Assembly: GCF_032925565.1 (NCBI RefSeq) | Contig: NZ_CP136708.1 | Span: 2,418,001-2,482,000, forward strand | Origin: Alteromonas sp. CI.11.F.A3 | GTDB taxonomy: Bacteria; Pseudomonadota; Gammaproteobacteria; Enterobacterales; Alteromonadaceae | Direction: 5' to 3' | DNA length: 64,000 bases | Part shown: piece by piece, positions 9,434 to 18,241 of the stretch | Numbering within the stretch: the first letter of the stretch is position 1 | Layout: every line of letters begins with the position of its first letter | Position numbers and translations under genes: made by a program | The notes under the pieces: generated by a model | Databases searched by the model: none | The model's input: the letters and a program-made list of their open reading frames with translations, nothing else | Told to the model about the DNA's origin: nothing

Positions 9434-9552
9434 CATGGCATGTGTCAAAAGAAATGACGGCAGTAGTGGTTTAAAATCAGTATAATGCTCAATAATTCTA
9501 TAGGTTCAGCGAGATTGTTGGACTCATTGTATAACAGTAAACTGGAGTGTTT

Positions 9553-10314
9553 GTGTCAGTAAATAACCTTGAACTTAAACGCTATCTAGATGGCACACTT
9601 AGAGCCCATGAGATTAGCGATTATTGCCCTAATGGTCTGCAAGTTGAAGGGAAAGCAGAAATTCAACGTGTGGTTACAGGGGTAACGGCCTCACAAGCGT
9701 TAATTGATGCTGCCATTGCAGAAAATGCTGATGCCATAGTGGTGCATCATGGCTATTTTTGGAAAGGCGAATCGCAAGCAATTAGTGGCATGAAGAAAAA
9801 GCGCATCAAGGCATTGCTTGAACACGATATAAATCTATTTGCGTACCATCTACCTTTAGATGTTCACCCTGAGTTTGGGAATAACCGACAGCTTGCTGCA
9901 CTACTTGAAATTGACAATGTGCAAGCCCTTAGTGGCGTAAAACCTACGGGTGTAGTGATGCAAGGGGAATTCGAAAAGCCAATGTCTCAGAATGAGCTAC
10001 AGCAACGTTTAGCTGATATGTTAGGGCGAACGGTATTAGCGGAAGGTGATGAAACTAAAACCATTAAAACGCTAGCTTGGTGCACTGGTGGCGGGCAAGG
10101 ATTTATTGAGCAAGCGGTAGCGGCTGGCGTAGATGCGTTTATTACTGGCGAAGTCTCTGAACAAACTATTCATACGGCGCGAGAAATGGGTATTAGCTTT
10201 TTTGCGGCGGGTCACCATGCCACTGAACGCTACGGCGTGAAGGCGTTGGGTGAGCATATTCAGTCTGAGTTTAACCTAGACGTGACGTTTATCGATATTC
10301 GAAACCCAGCATGA
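9553..10314 (+). CDS. NIF3/YbgI-family dinuclear metal protein
   Basis: This 253-aa product matches E. coli YbgI over its length: ISDYCPNGLQVEG, VTGVTASQALID, VVHHGYFWKGE and HLPLDVHPE.GNN. The conserved His and Asp residues form the di-metal centre of the toroidal hexamer. The GTG at 9553 is chosen because GGAG lies six bases upstream; a GTG at 9547 would overlap that site. The biochemical role of the family is unsettled (GTP cyclohydrolase type 2-like, or a metal-dependent housekeeping protein). Its stop overlaps the start of cmoM by four bases (ATGA), so the two are translationally coupled. Confidence 0.92.
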   Translation: MSVNNLELKRYLDGTLRAHEISDYCPNGLQVEGKAEIQRVVTGVTASQALIDAAIAENADAIVVHHGYFWKGESQAISGMKKKRIKALLEHDINLFAYHLPLDVHPEFGNNRQLAALLEIDNVQALSGVKPTGVVMQGEFEKPMSQNELQQRLADMLGRTVLAEGDETKTIKTLAWCTGGGQGFIEQAVAAGVDAFITGEVSEQTIHTAREMGISFFAAGHHATERYGVKALGEHIQSEFNLDVTFIDIRNPA

Positions 10315-11072
10315 CAGAAAAATCAGATCATATTTTTGACGGTATAGCCGCAAAGTTTGCCGATAATATTTATGGCACGACAAAAGGTAAACTTAGGCAA
10401 ATTATGCTGTGTGAGGCGTTAGCGCCTTTTGTTGAAGTATCAGAAAACACACAGCCTAAAAAGGTGATAGAAGTGGGAGGCGGCACAGGTGTGATGGCCG
10501 CTCACTTGGCATCGCTAGGGCATAGGGTACTGTTAACCGATGGTTCGGAAGACGTTCTGGAACATGCCAAAGAGAACTTAAAAACATTCTCTAACGTGGA
10601 TATTCAACATCAATATTTGTTAGATATTCAAAACATGGAACACTACGACCTTGTGGTTTGCCATGCTGTTTTGGAATGGTTGAATGATCCTTACCAAGCT
10701 ATTCAATTTCTGTATGACAATATGCGTAAAGGGGCAATATTAAGCCTTAGCTTTTTTAACCGTGATGCAAATCTAATGACCAACGCTATCTATGGTAATT
10801 TTGATTATATTGCGCAGGGGATGAAAGTGAGAAATCAAGTTCGGCTGAACCCCAAAAATCCTTTACCGGCTAAACAAGCTAGTGACTTTTGTGAGTCTAT
10901 TGGTTTTACTGTAAAAGCGAAAACTGGCATACGGTGTTTTCATGACTACTTGAAGAACCCAGAACATCAAACTACCCAGTTCGAAGGGTTGTTAACCTTA
11001 GAGCGAACTTACAACCAAACCGAGCCGTTTATGTGGTTGGGCAAGTACTTTCATCTTGTATTGGAAAAGTAG
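10311..11072 (+). CDS. cmoM: tRNA 5-carboxymethoxyuridine methyltransferase CmoM
   Basis: A 253-aa class I SAM-dependent methyltransferase. FD.IA.KFADNIYGTTKG.LRQ at the N-terminus, the SAM loop EVGGGTGVMAAHLA (~53-66), HAVLEW (~120) and the TGIRCFHDYL block near 210 all match CmoM (formerly SmtA). The enzyme methylates cmo5U34 to mcmo5U34 in tRNAs for Ala, Ser, Pro and Thr, improving wobble reading. Start codon overlap with the NIF3 gene indicates an operon. A short hairpin overlaps its stop codon. Confidence 0.93.
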   Translation: MTEKSDHIFDGIAAKFADNIYGTTKGKLRQIMLCEALAPFVEVSENTQPKKVIEVGGGTGVMAAHLASLGHRVLLTDGSEDVLEHAKENLKTFSNVDIQHQYLLDIQNMEHYDLVVCHAVLEWLNDPYQAIQFLYDNMRKGAILSLSFFNRDANLMTNAIYGNFDYIAQGMKVRNQVRLNPKNPLPAKQASDFCESIGFTVKAKTGIRCFHDYLKNPEHQTTQFEGLLTLERTYNQTEPFMWLGKYFHLVLEK

Positions 11073-11088
11073 CAAATATTGCTACTTT
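11066..11088. terminator. Hairpin at the cmoM stop codon
   Basis: AAAGTAGC and GCTACTTT form an 8-bp perfect stem with a 7-base loop, overlapping the cmoM TAG. The T-run is weak (TTTCC), so this may be a poor terminator or a 3'-protecting hairpin. It lies between convergent genes cmoM and ldhA. Confidence 0.5.
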
Positions 11089-11179
11089 CCTAATATTCTC
11101 TTAAACCTAAGCCTTTAAATCGTATTCGTTAACCGATACCCGTTATGCCCATGACGCTATGCATCTTAAAAGGTACCCG

Positions 11180-12196
11180 TTAATTTATAGGCTTAACCAT
11201 ATTGTTGTTAACGTTTAGACTGGCGTCACCGGCAATGAAGCACAAGTTATCTAGGGTAATAGCGGCAATTTCACTTAAGGCTTCTTTAGTGAAAAAGCCT
11301 TGATGGCCGGTTACCAATACATTTGGAAACGTTAGCAAGCGCTGAAATACGTCATCTTGAATAATGTCTTGGGAGTGGTCGCTGAAAAACAGTTCTGATT
11401 CTCGCTCATAAACATCCAAGCCTACATACCCTAAATGCCCATTTTTTAGCGCATTGATTACCGACTTATCATCAATGAGTCCGCCTCGTGATGTGTTGAT
11501 TAGCATCGCGCCTTTGGGCATTAATGCAATACTCGATTCATTGATAAGGTGATAGCTTTGCTCGGTAAGCGGGCAGTGAAGGGTAACAATGTGGCTTTGG
11601 CTAAAAAGTGATTCGAGAGACGTGTAAACAACGCCTTCTTGTTCGAGTTGCTGATTAGGGTAGGGGTCATAACATAATACATTGCAACCAAAGCCTTTCA
11701 ATATTCGAATCACCGATTGGCCAATGCGTCCTGTACCTATCACGCCTACGGTTTTATCGTGCAGAGTAAAACCCAATAAACCGCTTAATTCAAAGTTACC
11801 TTCTTTAACCCTGTTATACGCTTTGTGTGTTTTGCGATTTAGCGTAAGAATTAGCGCTAGTGTGTGTTCCGCTACTGTTTCAGGGCTATAGGCGGGTACT
11901 CTAGACACACTGATATTCAACTCATTGGCGGTGGCGATGTCTACATTGTTGAAGCCAGCGCAGCGTAGGGCAATATGTTTAACGCCAGCTTCATGCAGGA
12001 TATACAAGGTTTTCGCGTTAAGTTCATCATTAACAAAAACACAAACCGCATCGAAACCTTGGCACAATAGCGCGGTTTCAGCGGTGAGTTGATGGGGGAA
12101 ATAAGTAAAAGAAATAGGGGTGCTTTCTACACGCTCAATGGCGGCCTTAAAGGCAGTTTCTTCATATGGTTTGGCACTAAAAAAAGCGACTTTCAT
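11180..12196 (-). CDS. ldhA: Fermentative D-lactate dehydrogenase
   Basis: The product is 338 aa when started at the ATG at 12196, which has GGGAG nine bases upstream. The D-2-hydroxyacid dehydrogenase order is clear: substrate domain with LRCAGFNNVD, NAD-binding GTGRIGQ (~residue 150), NTSRGGLIDD with the catalytic Arg (~residue 232), and TGHQGFFT with the catalytic His near 294. These segments match LdhA, which reduces pyruvate to D-lactate with NADH in the cytoplasm during fermentation. The gene follows a glutathione peroxidase gene on the same strand with a 35-base gap, so co-transcription is possible. Confidence 0.93.
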   Translation of the reverse strand: MKVAFFSAKPYEETAFKAAIERVESTPISFTYFPHQLTAETALLCQGFDAVCVFVNDELNAKTLYILHEAGVKHIALRCAGFNNVDIATANELNISVSRVPAYSPETVAEHTLALILTLNRKTHKAYNRVKEGNFELSGLLGFTLHDKTVGVIGTGRIGQSVIRILKGFGCNVLCYDPYPNQQLEQEGVVYTSLESLFSQSHIVTLHCPLTEQSYHLINESSIALMPKGAMLINTSRGGLIDDKSVINALKNGHLGYVGLDVYERESELFFSDHSQDIIQDDVFQRLLTFPNVLVTGHQGFFTKEALSEIAAITLDNLCFIAGDASLNVNNNMVKPIN

Positions 12197-12231
12197 TACA
12201 TTGCACTCCCTATTCATTAAACGATAATAAT

Positions 12232-12714
12232 TTAGGCTTTTAGTAGTCCATCAATATCACTACTTATTTCACTCGGCTTCGTAGTTGGTGCGTAACGCTT
12301 AACAACGTTTCCGTTTGTATCGACAAGAAACTTAGTGAAATTCCACTTTATGCGTTTAGAGCCAAGTAAACCAGGTGCTTCAGATTTTAATTCAACGTAA
12401 AGAGGATGCGTCTGGGTACCGTTAACGTCAGTTTTTTTAAATAGTGGAAAAGAAACACCAAAGTTCATAGCACAAAATTGAGCGATATCGTCATCTGACC
12501 CCGGCTCTTGGTGGCCAAATTGGTCGCAAGGGAACGCCAATATTTCGAAGCCTTTCGCGCTATAATCTTTATAGAGTTTTTCTAAACCTTCATATTGATT
12601 AGTAAAGCCACATTTACTGGCAGTATTGACAATAAGTAAGACTTTGCCTTTAAAGTCTGACATAGCAATAGCTTCGCCGTTATTTTTAACCACTTGGTGA
12701 CTATATATGCTCAT
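12232..12714 (-). CDS. Glutathione peroxidase (BtuE-like)
   Basis: A 160-aa thioredoxin-fold peroxidase. The catalytic tetrad is visible: Cys35 in NTASKCGF, Gln in FPCDQFGHQEP (~residue 69) and Trp-Asn in KWNFTKFLVD (~123). Cys replaces selenocysteine, as usual in bacteria. A second Cys at the CDQ motif may serve as resolving residue with thioredoxin, as in BtuE-type thioredoxin-dependent peroxidases. It has no signal peptide, so it acts in the cytoplasm. It is divergent from the oxidoreductase gene at 12811 with about 96 bases between them and is followed by ldhA on the same strand. Confidence 0.92.
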   Translation of the reverse strand: MSIYSHQVVKNNGEAIAMSDFKGKVLLIVNTASKCGFTNQYEGLEKLYKDYSAKGFEILAFPCDQFGHQEPGSDDDIAQFCAMNFGVSFPLFKKTDVNGTQTHPLYVELKSEAPGLLGSKRIKWNFTKFLVDTNGNVVKRYAPTTKPSEISSDIDGLLKA

Positions 12715-12810
12715 AGCGCTTCTCTTTATTTTAGTTATTGATTTGTTTTAGTTATCAAAAAGTTTGTTACACTTCGCTTCAGTATAATCAGTTATGAAGA
12801 GAGTTACACT

Positions 12811-13722
12811 ATGTCAAATGATACAACTACAATGTCTTCATCTGAAGGTTCACTTATCGATAATGCTTCGATTAAGGTCAGTTTTCTAGGGCTTGGCGTA
12901 ATGGGCTACCCCATGGCTGGGCATCTAGCAAAATCAGGTTTCGATGTTACTGTTTATAATCGCACAAAAGCGAAATCTGATAAGTGGGTAAAAGAGTTTG
13001 ACGGCAGCTTGGCGCTATCCCCTGCAGAAGCTGCGAAAGATGCTGATATAGTGTTGATGTGCGTAGGTAACGACAATGATGTTAAAGATGTTGCTAGCCA
13101 AGCGCTAGGTACAATGGCTCCGGGTACCTTGCTGATAGATCACACGACCGCGTCGGCAGAGGTTGCGCGTGAAATGTTTTCACTATGCCAGCAGCAGTCT
13201 ATCGCATTTTTAGATGCGCCAGTGTCAGGTGGCCAAGCCGGTGCTGAAAATGGTTTACTCACCGTTATGGTGGGAGGCGAACAAAAAGCGTTTGCTCGCG
13301 CTGAAGCTGTATTTTCTGCTTATGCTAGACACAGTCAATTATTAGGTGAAAGTGGTAGTGGTCAGTTAGCAAAAATGATGAACCAAATTTGCATTGCTGG
13401 CATTGTTCAAGGGCTAGCAGAGGCACTTCATTTTGGGCAAAAAGCAGGGTTAGACTGTAATGCGGTGATAGATGTCATCAGTAAGGGCGCTGCGCAATCC
13501 TGGCAAATGGAAAATCGTGCAGCTACTATGCTCGACAATCATTATGACTATGGGTTTGCGGTTGATTGGATGCGAAAAGATTTATCTATCGCCCTTGATG
13601 AAGCGCGTCGAAATGGATCTACATTAGCGCTAACGGCCTTGGTCGACCAATATTATGGCGACGTTCAAAAAATGGGTGGCCATCGTTGGGATACATCCAG
13701 CCTGTTAATGCGTTTGAAATAA
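12811..13722 (+). CDS. Beta-hydroxyacid dehydrogenase family NAD(P) oxidoreductase
   Basis: A 303-aa protein with a ~25-residue polar N-terminal extension, then the Rossmann motif FLGLGVMGYPMAGHL. The VYNRTKAK stretch after the second strand favours NADP. The substrate motif DAPVSGGQAGAENG (~residue 134) and the catalytic Lys in GSGQLAKMMNQ are present. The family covers tartronate-semialdehyde, succinate-semialdehyde/glyoxylate and 3-hydroxyisobutyrate reductases. The sequence looks closer to the GLYR/GarR side than to MmsB, and it is not in the valine operon 2 kb away. The specific substrate is unknown. Confidence 0.87.
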   Translation: MSNDTTTMSSSEGSLIDNASIKVSFLGLGVMGYPMAGHLAKSGFDVTVYNRTKAKSDKWVKEFDGSLALSPAEAAKDADIVLMCVGNDNDVKDVASQALGTMAPGTLLIDHTTASAEVAREMFSLCQQQSIAFLDAPVSGGQAGAENGLLTVMVGGEQKAFARAEAVFSAYARHSQLLGESGSGQLAKMMNQICIAGIVQGLAEALHFGQKAGLDCNAVIDVISKGAAQSWQMENRAATMLDNHYDYGFAVDWMRKDLSIALDEARRNGSTLALTALVDQYYGDVQKMGGHRWDTSSLLMRLK

Positions 13723-13803
13723 CGCATTACTAGTATGAACTCATCCAGTTAACTCTTACCTAGTTAATTTGCCCGACTGGTAACCCAAGCTTACATCTAA
13801 CCG

Positions 13804-15447
13804 CTAGTGGCGCTTGTTGTCTTCGTTGATAGCAGGAGCCATTAGCTTTTCAGCGTTCGCTTGTGCTGCTAAATTTAATTGGGTGAGCCTATGATGGTTA
13901 CTGTCTGAAAGTGCCATATCAGCAACAACTCTAAGTAATTTGCGAATGCCGTATTTGCGATAAACAGCGGTGTCTGATTCAATCATGCACTGCAATAAAT
14001 TAAGCCCGAATGCGGCGGTTTCTGGCGATAAATTCAATGCATCGTAAAAATGCTTCATCGCTGGTAAGTATTGTTTATCCATAAACAACTTTGTACCTGT
14101 TTCATTTAGCATGACGGCTTGGTCATGATTCAGGCCTAAACGCTCACCACCATTAAAAATGAGATCGTCGTTAGCGACTTGCTCAGAAATAATCTGTAGC
14201 TCCGAATTCTTCTGCTTTGCAAGGGCAAGTAATTGGCTCGCTTTCCCTTCCTCGCCCAATCCATGATGCACTTTAGCGGCAATAACCAGCATCGAGGGCT
14301 CGGTACGTAAGTAATCATCCATGTAGTCACTTTCAAGTAAGTGAGCGGCTTTTTGATCTTCGCCTTCTAAAATGGCTGAAAAGGCCAGTAGATAGTCTCT
14401 TTTTTGTAAAACTTGGCGATCACTTTGACTACGACCCGCTAGGCCAACTAACTTACGCGCCTGGCTTAAGCTTTCTTCTCGATTAGTACTAGGCGCTTCT
14501 TCTGCAAGTAGTAAATAAAATTCCGCCAATTCAAAGGTGAAATCATTAAATCTGTCTTTGGCACTTCGATGCATAGCGCGCTTTTTTTGAAGCAGGTCTA
14601 TGGCTTCTACCACTTTATCCTGTTTTTGATACGCGATAGATTTTAACCTAGCAGCGGGTAAGCTAAGTTCACTGAATTTAATCTGACTTAAATAGGTCTC
14701 TACTTGCTCATACGACTTTTGCTCAAAAGACAAAGAGGCTAGCCATTCAAACGCGCTGTCTCGAGCAAGGCTTGAAGTTACCATGTCACTGAGTTCGTCT
14801 TGGCAGTCGGGCCAAAGCCCCGCCGCATACTGGCACTTAATTTTGCCCCATTGTGCCCAAAGCACTTTATCTGAACGAGTGAGTACATCGTCATACACTC
14901 GCATCGCATGCAAAATATCGTCGTTCTCAAATAAGAGTTTGGCGTAAAGTTTACCCACGTCGGAAGCGAGCCTTGGCGGCACGCCTTCACGCAACTTCTT
15001 GCGCAATAGCGTAATAGCAGAAGGGCGTTGTTTGTTATCCATTTCCCGCAACACGGGGTCAATATACTGGCGGTAGCTCAAATAGTGCTTAATTTGACGA
15101 GATAATGACGCAATGGTGTAAGGCTTTATAAGCAATGCATCTGGTTGCAAATCCATTATACGCCCGATCGTTTGAGGAGAACGATCGGAGGTAAGAAATA
15201 TAAGTCCCGTTCCAGGGCGAATAAAACCTGATTCTTTTAAGCTCTGTACCCACTCCACACCCGTTCTTCCTTGGCCTAGGTGGTAATCCATTATAATGAG
15301 TTCGAAATGCTGCTTACGTAGCGCAGATTTGAGCTCTACACCTGAACCAAAACTGCTAACGTTTAATTTTGCTATGGGCAAAAGGTGACCTCGCAACGTG
15401 GTGCGCGCAGTTGCGTTATCTTCAACGATAGCAATCCGATAATCCAA
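13804..15447 (-). CDS. Response regulator with TPR output region (copy 1)
   Basis: A 547-aa cytoplasmic protein. Residues 1-125 are a CheY-like receiver: VEDN near 8-11, phosphoacceptor Asp54 in IIMDYHLG, Thr/Ser in LTSD and Lys in LIKPY. The remaining ~420 residues are helical repeats of TPR type (for example AKLLFENDDILHAMRVYDD and GTKLFMDKQYLPAMKHFYDAL) with no DNA-binding or enzyme domain. Output by protein-protein interaction is inferred. No kinase is adjacent. A paralogue of exactly the same length and layout is at 31883-33526. The gene is transcribed away from the acyl-CoA dehydrogenase across a 313-base gap. Confidence 0.88.
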   Translation of the reverse strand: MDYRIAIVEDNATARTTLRGHLLPIAKLNVSSFGSGVELKSALRKQHFELIIMDYHLGQGRTGVEWVQSLKESGFIRPGTGLIFLTSDRSPQTIGRIMDLQPDALLIKPYTIASLSRQIKHYLSYRQYIDPVLREMDNKQRPSAITLLRKKLREGVPPRLASDVGKLYAKLLFENDDILHAMRVYDDVLTRSDKVLWAQWGKIKCQYAAGLWPDCQDELSDMVTSSLARDSAFEWLASLSFEQKSYEQVETYLSQIKFSELSLPAARLKSIAYQKQDKVVEAIDLLQKKRAMHRSAKDRFNDFTFELAEFYLLLAEEAPSTNREESLSQARKLVGLAGRSQSDRQVLQKRDYLLAFSAILEGEDQKAAHLLESDYMDDYLRTEPSMLVIAAKVHHGLGEEGKASQLLALAKQKNSELQIISEQVANDDLIFNGGERLGLNHDQAVMLNETGTKLFMDKQYLPAMKHFYDALNLSPETAAFGLNLLQCMIESDTAVYRKYGIRKLLRVVADMALSDSNHHRLTQLNLAAQANAEKLMAPAINEDNKRH

Positions 15448-15760
15448 AAGGTGTCAGTATAGTAGTGTTTTAATAAACATAGCTTATCAGCGCTGAGTGT
15501 AAAGTGCATTAGTCGTAAGTTTAACTTTCTAACTGTATGTCTTTATTTATTATTTTGAGGCTAAAGGGGTTAGAATTTTGGGTAAATTACCTTCATATTT
15601 GTCACATTTATTTTACATTAACTTTATTTATTTTTGATGTTTACGTTTACGTGAAGGTAAGTTGTTAGATACTGTATTTACGACTGACAACGCTATGGTT
15701 GCGTTTCACTTGAAACTAATATTACAAATTACCAATTTATAACCCAGAAGGGCAAGTAAC
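15448..15760. other. 313-base divergent intergenic region
   Basis: The region lies between the REC-TPR gene (-) and the acyl-CoA dehydrogenase gene (+). It is AT-rich with no open frame of note. It contains the LiuR-like palindrome at 15639-15654. AT-rich stretches around 15600-15635 could carry promoters for either direction. I could not assign -35/-10 boxes with confidence. Confidence 0.6.
15639..15654. promoter_or_regulatory. LiuR-like palindromic operator
   Basis: GTTTACGTTTACGTGAA spans 15639-15655. Its core is an imperfect palindrome (TTTACGT.. / ..ACGTGAA). The pattern ACGT-nn-ACGT flanked by TT/AA resembles the sites of LiuR, the MerR-family repressor of leucine/isoleucine/valine degradation in gammaproteobacteria. 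It lies ~105 bases upstream of two genes of valine degradation, which supports the call. The regulator itself is not in the window, so the match is from memory of the motif. Confidence 0.55.
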
Positions 15761-16915
15761 ATGAATTTCGACCTTTCAGATGATCAACTCGCCTTTGAAG
15801 AAACTGCTCGCCAATTTGCGATGCAGGAGTTTGCACCCCATGCAGCACAATGGGACAGAGACCATCATTTTCCCATAGAGGCCATTAAAAAAGCGGGTGA
15901 ACTAGGTTTTTGCGGTTTGTATACACCTGAATCAGAAGGCGGATTGGGGTTATCGCGCCTCGATGCATCTATCATTTTCGAGCAGCTTTCTATGGGATGT
16001 ACCACCACCACGGCCATGCTGACAATTCATAACATGGCCACGTGGATGATTGCGACTTGGGGCCAAGAAGCCGTTAAAAAGCAATGGTGTGACGTACTTG
16101 TATCAGGTGAAAAACTGGCGTCTTATTGCCTAACTGAGCCCGGTGCAGGCTCAGATGCTGCTTCATTAAAAACCAAAGCTACGCCAGTAGACAATGGCTA
16201 TGTGCTTAACGGCGCAAAAGTGTTTATTTCTGGCGCAGGCAGTACCGACGTGCTCGTGGTAATGGCGCGTACCGGAGGAGATGGCCCAAAAGGGATCAGT
16301 GCCTTTGCCGTTCCAGCTGATGCTGAAGGTATTATTTATGGCAAAGCAGAAGAAAAAATGGGCTGGAATGCCCAGCCAACCAGAATGATCACTTTCGACA
16401 ATGTAAAAATTGATGCGTCGTGTCGCCTAGGTGATGAAGGGCAAGGCTTTAAAATGGCTATGCAAGGGTTAGACGGTGGGCGAATTAATATAGCTACGTG
16501 CTCCATAGGAACAGCGCAACAAGCGCTCAATGTGGCCAGGCAGTATCTCACTGAACGTGAGCAGTTTGGAAAACCCATAGCTACCTTCCAAGCGTTGCAA
16601 TTCAAACTCGCGGATATGGCAACCGAATTAGTCGCAGCCCGTCAAATGGTTAGAATGGCGGCCAGTAAGCTTGATAGCAAACATGCCGATAGCAGTACAT
16701 ATTGCGCAATGGCCAAACGGTTTGCGACAGATGTGGGTTTTAAGGTGTGTAACGACGCGTTACAGTTACATGGTGGATACGGTTATATCAAAGAATATCC
16801 GCTAGAACGTCACGTAAGAGATGTACGGGTACATCAAATACTAGAAGGCACGAACGAAATTATGCGAGTCATAATCGGTAGGCGCTTGCTAAGCGATGAA
16901 AACAGCGTTCTGTGA
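15761..16915 (+). CDS. Acyl-CoA dehydrogenase, probably isobutyryl-CoA dehydrogenase
   Basis: A 384-aa flavoenzyme with the three acyl-CoA dehydrogenase regions. CLTEPGAGSDAAS (~residue 126) binds FAD/substrate; REQFGKP is near 268; QLHGGYGYIKEYPLERHVRDVR is in the C-terminal domain. The catalytic Glu lies in EGTNEIMR (~residue 370). The overall pattern resembles ACAD8/IvdB-type isobutyryl-CoA dehydrogenases, which convert isobutyryl-CoA to methacrylyl-CoA in valine catabolism. The 3-hydroxyisobutyryl-CoA hydrolase gene follows 47 bases downstream, and a LiuR-like box precedes the gene; both support a valine role. A short-chain or 2-methylbutyryl substrate is possible. Confidence 0.88.
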   Translation: MNFDLSDDQLAFEETARQFAMQEFAPHAAQWDRDHHFPIEAIKKAGELGFCGLYTPESEGGLGLSRLDASIIFEQLSMGCTTTTAMLTIHNMATWMIATWGQEAVKKQWCDVLVSGEKLASYCLTEPGAGSDAASLKTKATPVDNGYVLNGAKVFISGAGSTDVLVVMARTGGDGPKGISAFAVPADAEGIIYGKAEEKMGWNAQPTRMITFDNVKIDASCRLGDEGQGFKMAMQGLDGGRINIATCSIGTAQQALNVARQYLTEREQFGKPIATFQALQFKLADMATELVAARQMVRMAASKLDSKHADSSTYCAMAKRFATDVGFKVCNDALQLHGGYGYIKEYPLERHVRDVRVHQILEGTNEIMRVIIGRRLLSDENSVL

Positions 16916-16962
16916 TAACAGGCGCGGTGGCAAAGAATAGGTGATGCAACAAGGAGTAAAAA

Positions 16963-18093
16963 GTGGAACACACAGAATCAGTAGTGGTTGTTGAAGAAAT
17001 CACAACAAACTCAGGGCATATTATTGGCGTGCTTACCCTTAATAAGCCTAAAGCCCTAAATGCGTTAGATTTAGAAATGGCGAGTTTGTTATTAGACGCA
17101 CTACAAGCATGGGAAAATAGAAACGACCTTGTTTGCGTAGTGTTAAAAGCCGCAGGTGAAAAAGCATTTTGTGCCGGTGGCGATATTGTATCTATGTACA
17201 ACGCCATGCTTGAATCGAATGGCGAAATCCCTGACTTTCTCGCTTCTTTTTTCCGTACCGAGTATACCCTTGATTATACCATTCACCACTATGCTAAACC
17301 CATTATTGTGTGGGGGTCTGGCATCGTCATGGGCGGTGGAATGGGGTTAATTTGTGGTGCAAGCCATCGCGTAGTTACCGAAACGTCCCGCCTTGCGATG
17401 CCTGAAATAACCATCGGATTGTACCCTGATGTAGGTGGCAGCTATTTTCTGCCACGCTTGCCAGGTAAAACCGGGCTTTTTTTGGGACTTACCGGTGTGC
17501 AAATGAATGGGGCTGACGCGTGTTACGTAGAATTAGCTGACGTATTAGTAGCGTCAGATCAACAACCGGCGATGTTTGATGCGCTGCAAAGCTTTTCATG
17601 GAAACTTGATGATGAATCTGAGTCCCTTAACGTGCAAGTCACCGCTATATTAGACGGCCTAAACGCACCAGAAAGTAAGCTAACGGAAAATGTAGAATCT
17701 CACCGAGCGGTTATTGAGAAATGGTGTGAACCAGTCAACGTCACCGATGTGGTTAATAACCTATTATCAGCGGATGTAAGCGAAGATAAATGGTTAAGTC
17801 GGGCGCAATCTACACTGGCTAAAGGGTCGCCTATAACCGCGCACTTAGTGTTTGAAGAGTGCAAACGTGGCGCTGAGTTGTCTTTGGCTGATTGCTTTCG
17901 TATGGAAGCGATTATGTCTTGTCGCTGTGGTCAACACGGAGAGTTTCAGGAAGGTGTACGCGCACTACTAATAGAAAAAGACTTATCGCCAAATTGGAAA
18001 TACAAGAAAGTGGAAGATGTGCCAGAAGAGGTTGTTGCCTCTTTCTTTGACTCACCATGGACCAATGAAGCCCACCCTTTGGCTGATTTGTAG
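16963..18093 (+). CDS. 3-hydroxyisobutyryl-CoA hydrolase
   Basis: A 376-aa crotonase-fold protein of the HIBCH group: AFCAGGDIVSMYN (~residues 68-80), KPIIVWGSGIVMGGGMGL forming the oxyanion hole (~110-127), and MPEITIGLYPDVGGSYFL with the catalytic Glu and Asp (~145-160). Family members are ~350-380 aa, longer than simple enoyl-CoA hydratases, as here. The enzyme releases 3-hydroxyisobutyrate from its CoA ester in valine degradation, preventing build-up of reactive methacrylyl-CoA. It follows the acyl-CoA dehydrogenase gene behind an AAGGAG site, so an operon is likely. The later pathway genes (mmsA/mmsB) are not present nearby. Confidence 0.88.
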   Translation: MEHTESVVVVEEITTNSGHIIGVLTLNKPKALNALDLEMASLLLDALQAWENRNDLVCVVLKAAGEKAFCAGGDIVSMYNAMLESNGEIPDFLASFFRTEYTLDYTIHHYAKPIIVWGSGIVMGGGMGLICGASHRVVTETSRLAMPEITIGLYPDVGGSYFLPRLPGKTGLFLGLTGVQMNGADACYVELADVLVASDQQPAMFDALQSFSWKLDDESESLNVQVTAILDGLNAPESKLTENVESHRAVIEKWCEPVNVTDVVNNLLSADVSEDKWLSRAQSTLAKGSPITAHLVFEECKRGAELSLADCFRMEAIMSCRCGQHGEFQEGVRALLIEKDLSPNWKYKKVEDVPEEVVASFFDSPWTNEAHPLADL

Positions 18094-18241
18094 CCAGGCT
18101 TCACCGTGTGAGGGTTCCTTCGTGTTAAAACACGTAAACACTTTCACAACCTAGTATCAACGCTGAAGCAGTCACGACACCGGCGGCGAAGTTTGGTAAA
18201 CTCGCCGCCAATATTAGACAGTTTTACAGTGGACTCTTTTT

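Noticed and set aside
12811..13722. MmsB (3-hydroxyisobutyrate dehydrogenase) of the nearby valine module
   Set aside because: It is separated from the module by a minus-strand gene and its N-terminal motif and extension look closer to the GLYR/GarR branch; kept at family level.
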